A program made the position numbers and the translations under genes. The notes beneath the pieces are model-generated. The model was not told the DNA's origin and did no database searches. It saw only the letters and a program-made list of their open reading frames with translations. Shown in pieces: positions 56,128 to 64,000 of a stretch of DNA of 64,000 bases. How positions within the stretch are numbered: position 1 is the first letter of the stretch; each line of letters starts with the position of its first letter. This DNA comes from Sulfuracidifex metallicus DSM 6482 = JCM 9184 (GTDB lineage: Archaea > Thermoproteota > Thermoprotei_A > Sulfolobales > Sulfolobaceae), in contig CP135238.1 of NCBI GenBank assembly GCA_032834875.1, forward strand, positions 1,060,011 through 1,124,010, given 5' to 3'.

Positions 56128-57327
56128 ATGAAGTTCCATCTCGCATTTACGATCCTTTTAATATTAACGCCGCTGACATATGTATCTCTTCTACAAGGTG
56201 AAGTGATGTCCAGTAGTTACGATTACGGATACGAATTCGGTTACGTCCATGCTGACGGTGTAGAAGCTTTAATAACGTTTTACAACACTTCCTTGGCTTA
56301 CGTATCCCCATATTTCTCAGTCCAGGAAAACGTATGTCTTAATTTGGGGGTACCAGCTTTCGTTCAGAACGTGATAAGTTGCTCGTATACCATTGAGCAA
56401 TACCCCAATTACAGCGTGAACAAAACTTTCACATGGGAGACGAGCATCTTCTTTGACGGTGAATATCACATTACCTCTCATCAAGTGGAAGGAAATCGCT
56501 TCAATTTGACCACTACATGGATCAACACTAACAATGGAACATTGATTACCTTCTGCGAGTCCAACTTCACTGACTCAAACAAGGTAACTTGTCTGGTTCC
56601 TCTTCACTTCTTGGCGATTATATACCCTGGATATTACGCTGGAACAGTAATCTCGGGATACGGTAATTCAGCTACTGCTTATCTTGGTAAAGGGTTCAAC
56701 GTATCCATACAACAATTCTACAGATACCACGGTGAATGGTTTGTCCCTCCCGTTGCATTCAGCGGATATCCAAACACGGGGGAGAGCGCAGTTAATGGAT
56801 CAGCCCACTTCTATGACGGCAAGGTATGGGTAACTTGGGGAAATGAGGGAATTCAGGAGCTTTATAATTACAGCGTGGTCATAGTCAACGATAGCGTTTA
56901 CACCTTCCCTCAGAATAGCCTTTGGTTCCAGAACGGAAAGCCGTTTATAAATAACACAAATGATTGTGGAGAGATCGCTCCTTTCTTTTACTTCAATCAT
57001 TCGTTCTCACCGCAGAAGAGGATCCAGTTGCGTTTCGCAAGACCCACCGTAGTAGACGGGGTAAAAGGCGAAACTTTCTATTTACCTTTTCCCGAGTACG
57101 TTTATGAAAGGGAAAATGGCTCGTGTATACCCTTGTACGTTTCATCAAATATGACTTTCCAGTCATGCCAATCATCTTTTTTAAATAAAGCTACTTCATC
57201 CACAAGCTCATCCACAAGTCTAACCCAAGAATCTAACGGGTTGAAATTGATTAAATTTAGTATTCTAATAGCATTCTTTATTTTCAACATAGTTGCAATT
57301 GTCCTTCTGAAGAGGAAAAAAGTCTAA
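56128..57327 (+). CDS. Large exported protein with C-terminal membrane anchor
   Basis: I choose ATG 56128 because it starts a signal peptide (MKFHLAFTILLILTPLTYVS). The longer frame from 56029 adds 33 residues without sense. The 399-residue product has about 340 external residues rich in Asn, Thr and aromatic residues with paired Cys. A short Ser/Thr stalk (STSSSTSLTQ), a membrane helix (FSILIAFFIFNIVAIVLL) and KRKKV end it. It is a surface protein of unknown role. Confidence 0.65.
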   Translation: MKFHLAFTILLILTPLTYVSLLQGEVMSSSYDYGYEFGYVHADGVEALITFYNTSLAYVSPYFSVQENVCLNLGVPAFVQNVISCSYTIEQYPNYSVNKTFTWETSIFFDGEYHITSHQVEGNRFNLTTTWINTNNGTLITFCESNFTDSNKVTCLVPLHFLAIIYPGYYAGTVISGYGNSATAYLGKGFNVSIQQFYRYHGEWFVPPVAFSGYPNTGESAVNGSAHFYDGKVWVTWGNEGIQELYNYSVVIVNDSVYTFPQNSLWFQNGKPFINNTNDCGEIAPFFYFNHSFSPQKRIQLRFARPTVVDGVKGETFYLPFPEYVYERENGSCIPLYVSSNMTFQSCQSSFLNKATSSTSSSTSLTQESNGLKLIKFSILIAFFIFNIVAIVLLKRKKV

Positions 57328-57473
57328 TTTTTATCCTTTATAATTTTTAGATATCTAATGTTTTTATATGAAAATATTATCTTGTATAAACATAATAATA
57401 AACAATAATCTTTATTTAAATAAAAAATCTACAAATAAATCTTTGGCTTTTCCTTTAGTTTTAAAAGGGTCAT

Positions 57474-57662
57474 TCAAACTATCTTAACTCTCTTTTCGCC
57501 TTCGTATACGAAAATTCCGTCTTCGTCTAAAGTCCTCTTGTGACTTCCGTCGCAGAACGGTTTATTTTTTGAGAGACCGCAGCCGCAAACGTAAAAAACT
57601 TCTCCGCTAGAGGCTTTAATCTGGTACGGACCCTTTTCCTCATGTTTTACGAATCTTGCCAT
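57474..57662 (-). CDS. CDGSH iron-sulfur domain protein
   Basis: The 62-residue protein contains the complete CDGSH motif, [16 protein letters not shown] (26-41). Ligands Cys26, Cys28, Cys37 and His41 hold a redox-active 2Fe-2S cluster. It is a soluble single-domain form, likely in redox sensing or electron transfer. Its start faces the HxlR regulator gene across 55 bases, so the pair share a promoter region. Confidence 0.9.
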   Translation of the reverse strand: MARFVKHEEKGPYQIKASSGEVFYVCGCGLSKNKPFCDGSHKRTLDEDGIFVYEGEKRVKIV

Positions 57663-57717
57663 GCATCTAGTGTATAAAGTAAAGTATTTAAGTTACTTGT
57701 ATAGTTTAATAAATGAG

Positions 57718-58068
57718 ATGGAATTTAGTCAAGGTAGTGAAGACGGAGAAATCTGCCCTGTAGTCTCGGCCATAGAGTCAGTCGGTACTGAGGCGAGACT
57801 TTTGGTGCTTCATTACTTGTTCGATGGAGAGAAGGGATTTAACGAGTTACTTAGAGTAACGAAGTTGAGCTCAAAAACCCTTTCACTTACGTTAAAGTTC
57901 TTGGAATCCAAGGGAATAGTAGAAAGGGAGGTAGTGAGCACTAGACCTTTTAAGGTGATCTATAGGTTAACTGAGAAGGGTTACGACCTCAAGCCAGTCT
58001 TCGACGAACTTGGAAGGTGGGGAAAGAAGTGGAACGATTCCCTCGTCGAGATGAGGGAAGAGAAATGA
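57718..58068 (+). CDS. HxlR-type winged-helix regulator
   Basis: The 116-residue protein has the HxlR plan: CPVVSAIESVGTEARLLVLH (about 13-32, with the N-terminal Cys), FNELLRVTKLSSKTLSLTLK (recognition helix) and YRLTEKGYDLKPVFDELGRW. A TATA-like tatttaa about 27 bases before ATG 57718 supports this leaderless start over the in-frame ATG at 57661. A second cas6 follows 31 bases downstream, and a CDGSH gene is divergent. Confidence 0.85.
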   Translation: MEFSQGSEDGEICPVVSAIESVGTEARLLVLHYLFDGEKGFNELLRVTKLSSKTLSLTLKFLESKGIVEREVVSTRPFKVIYRLTEKGYDLKPVFDELGRWGKKWNDSLVEMREEK

Positions 58069-58099
58069 TTAGGAGATTGTAATGAGACTTTGTATGGGA

Positions 58100-58801
58100 A
58101 TGAAGTACATTAAAGGAACTATTCCTCAACACTATAACCATTACGTGCAGGCAGCGTTCTACAACAAGTTACCTACAGTCATTGCAGAGTCCTTGCATGA
58201 GAGAGGCTTTCAAGAGGGACCGAGAAAGTTCAAACTTTTCACCTTCTCGAGGTTAATGGGGGATTTCGAGAGAGAGAATGATGGTTTAAAGTTCGACCCT
58301 AAGTCTAACGTATACCTTTGCTTTTCTTCACCAATGGAAATCATAGTCAAGGAAATGGCTAAGACTATCATGGAGGATCCCGTATTTAGAATAGGTAAGG
58401 GAGAGTTTTACGTAGATAGCATGAAGGTTAGGGACGAGACGGTAAGCGAGGGACAGTTTTACACTCTGTCCCCTGTAACCATATACAAGCATGTAGAAGA
58501 TGGAGTTAGATATATTTCTCCATACGAGGCTGAATTTCAACACTTAGCGTCACTCAATGCTGAGAGGAAACTGATGGCCATAATTGGAAGGAAACCTACA
58601 ACTCCCCTTAGAGTAGTCCCATTGCAGGTCAGGAGCGTTGGAGTAAGATATAAGAAAAATTACATAATAGCATGGAAAGGAAAATTCACGATAACTGGAC
58701 CATCATCCTTGATCAAGGTAATTTATGAGGCTGGATTAGGCAGCAAGAATAGTCAAGGGTTTGGCATGCTTGAGGTTGAAGGAAAAAGCGTAAGGGATTA
58801 A
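58100..58801 (+). CDS. cas6: Cas6 crRNA endoribonuclease
   Basis: The 233-residue protein starts at ATG 58100 (MKYIKGTIPQ); a longer frame from 58082 adds six residues. His11 and His14 in PQHYNHYVQAAFYNKL and the C-terminal loop AGLGSKNSQGFGMLEVEG are standard for Cas6. It would process the repeats of arrays 1 and 2. It is remote from the type I-B cluster, which has no cas6 of its own, and is probably co-transcribed with the HxlR regulator. Confidence 0.88.
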   Translation: MKYIKGTIPQHYNHYVQAAFYNKLPTVIAESLHERGFQEGPRKFKLFTFSRLMGDFERENDGLKFDPKSNVYLCFSSPMEIIVKEMAKTIMEDPVFRIGKGEFYVDSMKVRDETVSEGQFYTLSPVTIYKHVEDGVRYISPYEAEFQHLASLNAERKLMAIIGRKPTTPLRVVPLQVRSVGVRYKKNYIIAWKGKFTITGPSSLIKVIYEAGLGSKNSQGFGMLEVEGKSVRD

Positions 58802-58911
58802 CATATTAATCTGAAATCATCATGAGAATATTCTCGTCCTTTGAACCACGTAAACTACCCCGCCCTAACTGACGGGGCTTTGGGGTTTCCAGTGGACTTC
58901 ACGTCGCACCT

Positions 58912-59739
58912 TCATTTCCCCTTAGGGGTGTTTACGTACCCCCGACCCGTACCTCTCGTTAAGGCACGGGCTATGTTTATGGATGCATTCAAATCACGGT
59001 TGTAAGTCAGACCACACTTGGGGCAGTGATATTCCCTACCGTCAGTTTGGGTAATGTACCCACACCTATGGCAAGTCCTAGATGTGTTCTTAGGATTGAT
59101 GTACGCTACCTCGATCCCTTGTATCTTGGCTTTGTACTCCACCATCTTCTGTAGCGTCCTAAAAGGTAGTGAGTGAAACCTCCTGTTTAGCTTCTTACCC
59201 TTCTTAAAGCTCCCTCTAATCCCAGTGAGTTTCTCCATAACTATCACAGGGGAGGGAAACTGTTTTGCATATTCCACGATGTCCTTAGCGATCTTGTGAA
59301 GCTCATGGTTCACTATCCTCTTCTCTTTACCTCTTAATCTCTTGATCACGTCCAGCCTCTTCTTTTCTTGCAGTTCCCTCCTAATGTTGAAGTACTTGTG
59401 TCTAACTTCCTTAATCTTCGACCCTTTGAAGAAAGTTCCTTTCGTGGGCTTTCCGTTCACCAGTGCAACAACTGTGGCTAAGTTTCTTTCACCTAAATCA
59501 ATCCCTATAGGTGTTTTTGGCTCGTAATTCTTGAATGGCTTTTCTAGAGTGAAGTAGACGTACCACTCTTTGTCCCTCTTCACGAGTTCAATTTGTTGTA
59601 AAGACCATTCGCCATCATCGGAGAGAGCATTATCTATCATCTCTTTCTGTTTATCACCGAACTGTATTGGATACCACACACCTTCACCATCAAGCTTGAG
59701 GTACAACCAGTAAGGGGTTAGTTTAGCGTTCCTCTTCAC
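58912..59739 (-). pseudogene. tnpB: TnpB, catalytic C-terminal part (frame-split)
   Basis: The 275-residue frame carries the RuvC-like nuclease of TnpB: Asp81 (PIGIDLGERN), Glu169 (VIVMEKLTG) and Asp249 (TYNRDLNASI), plus the zinc finger CHRC (223-226) and CPKC (239-242). All catalytic residues are present. It begins with GTG overlapping the stop of the N-terminal part by GTGA, so a one-base shift has split the gene. It could be dead, recoded, or translated as two coupled chains. TnpB is an RNA-guided DNA nuclease that favours retention of its element. Confidence 0.75.
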
Positions 59740-60005
59740 TTGAATGCACGGTAGTTCACCCTTATTGATACTTGATGTATGTGGAACTCTCTATCATCAT
59801 TAGCCTTAACCAGTTCGACACCTTTGTCCCTAGCTGTCTCAGTGAGAGTAGAAGATAGACCGAACTTGACTCTAGCCTCCTTGTATGCTTTCTGTTGGAG
59901 GAGTTTCTTATCCTTCATCTTGAAGGAAGCGAAGAACTTCAGTGTTTTCATGTACTTCTCTAAAACAACGTTTAGCTTATGTCTCTTCTCCTTGTTAGGG
60001 TTCAC
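59736..60005 (-). pseudogene. tnpB: TnpB, N-terminal part (frame-split)
   Basis: The 89-residue frame (EKRHKLNVVLEKYMKTLKFF, LLQQKAYKEARVKFGLSSTL, IHQVSIRVNYRAFK) forms the usual start of TnpB. It runs into TGA at 59736-59738, exactly where the next frame takes over. Coding resemblance also extends upstream of GTG 60005 (AEVKVAVQGKI) without a normal start. A second lesion near the true start is therefore possible. Confidence 0.7.
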
Positions 60006-60222
60006 AATTTTTCCCTGTACTGCTACTTTAACCTCTGCTTTCAGGGAACATCCTCAAAGCTTTCAATTTCTAGATTCGTATTTATACTTAACTCCCCGCC
60101 CTTACGGACGGGGTCTCTGGTGATGGAAGATGAAGGTAGAAAGTCATGTCCTTTAGGTTATAGTATTTCACTACCTATGAAGTCGAAGCTTTTATAAATA
60201 CAAAGTTTTATATACAAGCGAA

Positions 60223-61575
60223 ATGTCCGAGATCCAGGATTTGAGGAAGGTTACCAAAGAAAAGGCCAGCATACATAGCCATGTTTCTGGTCTTGGCTTA
60301 GACGAGAAGGGAAAACCTATCTTCAAGTCAGATGGTCTCGTAGGTCAGGTGGAGGCAAGGGAGGCAGCAGGCGTAATTGTGAAGTTAGTAAACGAGGGTA
60401 AAATGGCTGGAAAGGGTATTCTTCTAGTAGGTCCGCCTGGCACTGGGAAGACAGCGTTAGCTGTCGCTATTGCTAGAGAATTAGGCGAAGATACACCGTT
60501 TAATTCATTGAATGGATCAGAAATATATTCTACTGAACTTAAAAAAACTGAGATATTGACACAAGCCGTAAGGAAGTCTATAGGAGTCAGAATAAGGCAG
60601 AGAAGGACAGTCTACGAAGGAGTAGTGAAGGAGATTAGGCTCAAGGTAGCTAAGAACAGACTTAACCCTTACTCACAAGTTCCACGTGAGGCTGAGATCA
60701 AAATAGGCACTAAGGATGAGGAGACTACCCTTAGGGTAGGAGAGAGCATAGCAGAACAAGTAGTAGGTAAGGGGATTAGGAAGGGCGACGTAATATGGAT
60801 AGATGCAGAAACTGGTGAGGTATTCAAGGAGGGTAAAGCTAAAGGTGAGGGGACAACATTAGACATCGCAGGAACCAGGACGGTGGAGATACCGTCGGGT
60901 CCAATTAAGAAGGAAAAAGAATTGACCACGACTCTTTCCCTTCACGATTTAGACCTTAACCTAGCTGCTAGGAACCTTTCAATCTCAGCTATATTCTCCT
61001 TGTGGTCAGAGAGGGAAATAACTCAGGACGTTAGGAAGGAAGTAGACAGGATAGTGAAGGACATGGTAAGTAAGGGAACTGCTGAGCTCTTGCCAGGAGT
61101 TCTTTTCATAGATGACGCCCACATGCTTGACATGGAGGCTTTCTCCTTCCTGACAAGAGCACTTGAAAGTGATCTATCCCCAATCCTGATCTTAGCTACC
61201 AACAGAGGAGTCACGAAGATAAGGGGAACCGAAATAGAGTCTCCCCACGGCATGCCGTTGGACTTGCTGGACAGGCTCCTAATAATTCCAACCAAGCCTT
61301 ATACCGCAGACGAGATAAGAGAAATACTGAAAATAAGGGCTGAGGAACTTGACGTGATGCTGGAGCCAGAAGCGCTAGAGATACTAACCAAGCTAGGAGT
61401 GGAGAATAGCATGAGGTACGCAGTAGAATTGATAGAGCCTTCGCTGGTTATAGCACAGAGGGAAGGCAGGTCCACAATAAAACCAGAGGACGTGGAAAGG
61501 GCATCCTCGTTGTTCAGCGACGTTAAGAGAAGCGTTAAATACGTAAAAGAGTATGAAAATATATTACTGAAGTGA
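60223..61575 (+). CDS. TIP49/RuvB-like AAA+ ATPase
   Basis: The 450-residue protein is the archaeal counterpart of eukaryotic RuvBL1/2. It has an N-terminal helix with [14 protein letters not shown], Walker A GPPGTGKT (70-77) and a family-specific insert (domain II, about 120-240, OB-like). Walker [13 protein letters not shown] and [17 protein letters not shown] follow, with a C-terminal lid. It forms hexamers; the archaeal role is unclear (chromatin, snoRNP or transcription links in eukaryotes). The stop overlaps a likely C/D box sRNA. A kinase gene follows in the same direction. Confidence 0.93.
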   Translation: MSEIQDLRKVTKEKASIHSHVSGLGLDEKGKPIFKSDGLVGQVEAREAAGVIVKLVNEGKMAGKGILLVGPPGTGKTALAVAIARELGEDTPFNSLNGSEIYSTELKKTEILTQAVRKSIGVRIRQRRTVYEGVVKEIRLKVAKNRLNPYSQVPREAEIKIGTKDEETTLRVGESIAEQVVGKGIRKGDVIWIDAETGEVFKEGKAKGEGTTLDIAGTRTVEIPSGPIKKEKELTTTLSLHDLDLNLAARNLSISAIFSLWSEREITQDVRKEVDRIVKDMVSKGTAELLPGVLFIDDAHMLDMEAFSFLTRALESDLSPILILATNRGVTKIRGTEIESPHGMPLDLLDRLLIIPTKPYTADEIREILKIRAEELDVMLEPEALEILTKLGVENSMRYAVELIEPSLVIAQREGRSTIKPEDVERASSLFSDVKRSVKYVKEYENILLK

Positions 61576-61621
61576 TGACTGGCAAACGGCTCTGATAGAT
61601 GATTTATCGTTGCCTGGCTGA
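61572..61621 (+). ncRNA. Candidate C/D box sRNA overlapping the stop of TIP49
   Basis: In order: box C GTGATGA (61572-61578), a 13-base guide, box D' CTGA (61592-61595), box C' TAGATGA (61596-61602), a 15-base guide (tttatcgttgcctgg) and box D CTGA (61618-61621). Box sequences, order and roughly 50-base length fit archaeal methylation-guide RNAs. The flanking stem is weak. Box C overlaps the TGA stop of the upstream gene. Confidence 0.55.
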
Positions 61622-61811
61622 ATCACATTTACGTGATGCATTGCCTTTGTTAGAAAGGCATAGAAGAAAAGAAAAAACGTGGTTACGAAGAGGAAAGGGA
61701 AGAATAGAAAAAGGAAAAAAAAGCGAAAGAAATTTTCCTTTTCCATAAAAACATGGGTTTGTTATGTTACGTCACATTCATCTTTTTTACTTACGTTAAT
61801 AACCTACTAGA

Positions 61812-63353
61812 GTGAACGATCCGGATTCTCTAGCGGAGTACGTATATCTTCTTGTTAAGGAAGTGTACAGAAAGGTCGAAGACTATGCTCAGACAGGAGA
61901 TGACATAACTTCTCAGGTTATGGAGTCCTTCCTTTCCAACTATCCTCCTGAGGAAAGGCTCATGGCCATGAAACATGTATACAAGATAAGGATAGACAGA
62001 AGGGAAATTCCATTTAGGATCAGACAACTCTCAGTTAAGGGAATTGAAAGGGATTTCTCCGAGATCTCTTCTCCTTTGCCAATTAGTTTTATAGATGCAC
62101 TCAAACTTCTGAGGGAGATTGATAAGTCCGTCACCTCCATGATGAAGTTGGATAACGTTTACAATTCCATTTTAGGAAGGGACGTTTACGGAGGTGTGTT
62201 AATGACAGAGGAGGCTATAGTTAAGTTCCTTTCTTCCATGAGGTTTTCAAGGGAAAAAATTGAGGATTTCATCAAGTTCCTTAACGGGACTAACTTTTCC
62301 ATCAAATTCAAGGTAGGGCACAAAACCTTCTTTTATTTTCTTCCTCTGACGCTTGATGATAGCAAATTTAAGGTATTTTTGAATAGGGAAAAGACAAGTT
62401 GGGATCCATCTTATTGGATAGGCAAAAGAATTGGAGGTCTGTACGAAGTTGAAGATGTTATAGCTAAGGGAGGTAACTCTTATGTGCTAAAGGGAAGGGC
62501 TGAGTCGTTTAAGGTGGCTTTGAAAATTCCAGTCATAGTTCACGATCCGGGCAGGACAGTTCTAATCACAGGGAACACTCTAATGGATATGTTCAAGGAA
62601 GTTGCAGTAGTTAAGGGAATCTCGGAAAAGAGAAAAGAGTATCTCGTGGAAATAACAGGAGTTAACTTCTCAAGGGAACACATAATAAAATGTCTTAGAG
62701 ACCCAAGTTTCTATTACGAGAATCCTCCTTACATTGCTATGGAGTACATGGAAGGAGGTACCCTCAGGTCAATTATTCAAGAGAGGTACATCCTTTCTAA
62801 TGTGTGGGAAGAGGTCGTTTCCATAGTTGCACTTTCCATAGCTAAGGGGATAGCCTCCCTCCACGAGGAAGGTTTAGTTCATCTAGACGTAAAGCCATCA
62901 AACGTTCTCTTAACTTCTCCCGTAAGAGGTGGAGGAGAAGAATTGCTTGCTGACCTAAAGTCAGGCAAATTGCGAGCTAAACTCAGCGATTTAGGTTCTG
63001 TGACTCGCGTAGGAGAAAAGGTAGTTCACGCGACTCCTTGTTATGCACCGGGAGATCAGGTAATCTCTGGGTTAAAGGGTCTAGGCTCCCACGAATCCAT
63101 GGACGTTTACGCTTTTGGTGCAACGATTTACGAGATGCTCACTGGTAAGATGCTAAACTTCTCAATCACCGAAAAAATGAACGACGCAATAACCCTTCAC
63201 GACGTGAGCTTGGCAGAAGAGGCTTGGAATAACTTCAATCCAGACAAAATAGAGGGAAAAATGGGAGAGATAATCTCAAGTTGCGTTTCCAAGGACCCTT
63301 CAAGGAGACCCTCCATCAAGGACGTAGTGAAGGAATTAGAAAAAATAGTTTAG
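61812..63353 (+). CDS. Serine/threonine protein kinase with unique N-terminal domain
   Basis: The 513-residue protein has an N-terminal region of about 200 residues that I do not recognise (helical, charged). A Hanks-type kinase domain follows: glycine loop AKGGNSYVLKG (218-228), Lys238 (ALKIP), catalytic HLDVKPSNVLL (357-367) with His-Leu-Asp in place of HRD, and SDLGSV (392-397) in place of DFG. Both variations are common in archaeal kinases, so activity is likely. It starts with GTG. Proximity to the TIP49 gene may reflect co-expression. Confidence 0.85.
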   Translation: MNDPDSLAEYVYLLVKEVYRKVEDYAQTGDDITSQVMESFLSNYPPEERLMAMKHVYKIRIDRREIPFRIRQLSVKGIERDFSEISSPLPISFIDALKLLREIDKSVTSMMKLDNVYNSILGRDVYGGVLMTEEAIVKFLSSMRFSREKIEDFIKFLNGTNFSIKFKVGHKTFFYFLPLTLDDSKFKVFLNREKTSWDPSYWIGKRIGGLYEVEDVIAKGGNSYVLKGRAESFKVALKIPVIVHDPGRTVLITGNTLMDMFKEVAVVKGISEKRKEYLVEITGVNFSREHIIKCLRDPSFYYENPPYIAMEYMEGGTLRSIIQERYILSNVWEEVVSIVALSIAKGIASLHEEGLVHLDVKPSNVLLTSPVRGGGEELLADLKSGKLRAKLSDLGSVTRVGEKVVHATPCYAPGDQVISGLKGLGSHESMDVYAFGATIYEMLTGKMLNFSITEKMNDAITLHDVSLAEEAWNNFNPDKIEGKMGEIISSCVSKDPSRRPSIKDVVKELEKIV

Positions 63354-63416
63354 ATAAAGAAGGGAAAACTTCTATGACTTGATGAAAATTTTCGTGTTCT
63401 AAAAATTCAGTTTTGA

Positions 63417-64000
63417 TTAAGCATAAACTGGTGTTGGAGTCCTCTTAGGCCAGGTAAATATTGATATGAATATTACGGTTGCAGATATTCCTTCAAGGCC
63501 GTCTATGAAGAAGGGAAGAACTGACATTCCGAACAGTTGTATAACAACCCCTAAAACTGCAGATACTACACCTCCCCATACTGCTCCTAAGTTGTAAGAA
63601 GTCCCAGTAATGAAAGCTCTAACTTCTGGAGGTACGGAGGAAACCACAAGCCCAGATATCAAGGGCCAGAAACCTATGGAGAAAGCGTAAAGCATAACTC
63701 CACTGGACATTATCGGAACCGTCCTCATAGGGGAAATAAGGGGCAGAGATAGAACAGCAGCTACCATAATACCTATTAAGCCCATGTATATTAGCCTGAA
63801 TGGACTTACAAAGGACGTTAATCTAGCGAATAAAACATAGGAAAAGCCTTGAATGCCGTTGGCCACTGCCATAACTAGCCCTAGATCAGTGGAGGAAAAC
63901 CCGTTAAGGGACGCGTAATCAGGGTAAATGCTGAAAACTGCCATGTAAGCCACAAACAATCCAGACATTGCTAAGGAAGCCTTTATTAAGTAACCGTAAT
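63417..64000 (-). CDS. MFS transporter, 5' part beyond window
   Basis: The frame is open to the right edge (GYLIKASLAMSGLFVAYMAV reads through 63968), so the ATG at 63968 is internal. Six membrane segments are visible, with a short polar C-terminal tail (KRTPTPVYA). Segments such as SGVMLYAFSIGFWPLISGLV and GTSYNLGAVWGGVVSAVLG are typical of the C-terminal half of major facilitators. The substrate is unknown. Confidence 0.7.
   Translation of the reverse strand, partial: YGYLIKASLAMSGLFVAYMAVFSIYPDYASLNGFSSTDLGLVMAVANGIQGFSYVLFARLTSFVSPFRLIYMGLIGIMVAAVLSLPLISPMRTVPIMSSGVMLYAFSIGFWPLISGLVVSSVPPEVRAFITGTSYNLGAVWGGVVSAVLGVVIQLFGMSVLPFFIDGLEGISATVIFISIFTWPKRTPTPVYA

Larger units (their letters stand above)
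58848..60137 (-). mobile_element. IS200/IS605-type element with tnpB only (IS1341-like)
   Basis: The element is bounded by GC-rich hairpins at 58848-58885 (gtaaactaccccgccctaac + tgacggggctttggggtt, at the tnpB 3' end) and 60090-60137 (upstream of tnpB). No TnpA gene is present, so it is non-autonomous. The 3' end region probably encodes an omega-RNA guiding TnpB. Similar ends are scattered at 949, 10283, 26309 and 51378. Exact boundaries are estimates. Confidence 0.65.

Overview
The window looks like chromosomal DNA of a thermoacidophilic archaeon of the order Sulfolobales. This is an inference from sequence style: moderately AT-rich DNA, archaeal TATA boxes about 25-30 bases before leaderless starts, a TIP49/RuvB-like ATPase, several organic-solute MFS transporters, thick runs of Ser/Thr/Asn in exported proteins, and IS200/IS605-type TnpB debris. 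The genus was not determined. The window is a defence and mobile-element region flanked by ordinary metabolic genes.

Layout. 0-15 kb: a membrane protein cut by the window edge, a UV-damage endonuclease, two MFS transporters, then a group that fits cyclic-oligoadenylate (cOA) signalling (a DUF1874 ring-nuclease/AcrIII-1-like protein, a winged-helix protein and a CARF-like-PIN protein). Next come a crotonase, a zinc-ribbon membrane protein, an HNH-like/DUF1917 fusion, an ABC exporter pair and a small phosphoesterase. 15-23.5 kb: one leftward operon for a type III-D-like CRISPR effector, with Cas11, five Cas7-like RAMPs, a Csx10-like Cas5, a 62-residue protein, and Cas10 split into an HD half and a GGDD half. 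24-26 kb: a divergent Cas4-like nuclease plus Cas6 pair. 26-28.5 kb: decaying genes (Nudix, exported proteins). 28.5-33.6 kb: CRISPR array 1, interrupted by a very AT-rich gene for a protein with two PD-(D/E)XK modules. 34-43.4 kb: a leftward type I-B cas set (cas4, cas1, cas8b, cas7, cas5, cas2, cas3). 43.6-49.3 kb: CRISPR array 2 in the opposite direction, with the same repeat and a 186-bp leader that appears identical to that of array 1. 49-57 kb: an incomplete ABC exporter, small membrane or secreted proteins and relics. 57.4-64 kb: a CDGSH protein, an HxlR regulator with a second cas6, a TnpB element broken into two frames, a TIP49 ATPase, a protein kinase and the edge of another MFS transporter.

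How the parts work together (inference). The two leader-bearing arrays feed the type I-B machinery between them. Their shared repeat is probably processed by one of the two Cas6 proteins, and the crRNAs may also serve the type III-D complex. The Cas10 GGDD motif is intact, so cOA production is expected. The CARF-PIN protein at 6.7-8.1 kb is a plausible cOA-activated nuclease. The DUF1874 protein keeps the two active-site residues of the cA4-degrading AcrIII-1/Crn2 family and would switch that signal off, either as a host regulator or as a captured viral anti-CRISPR.
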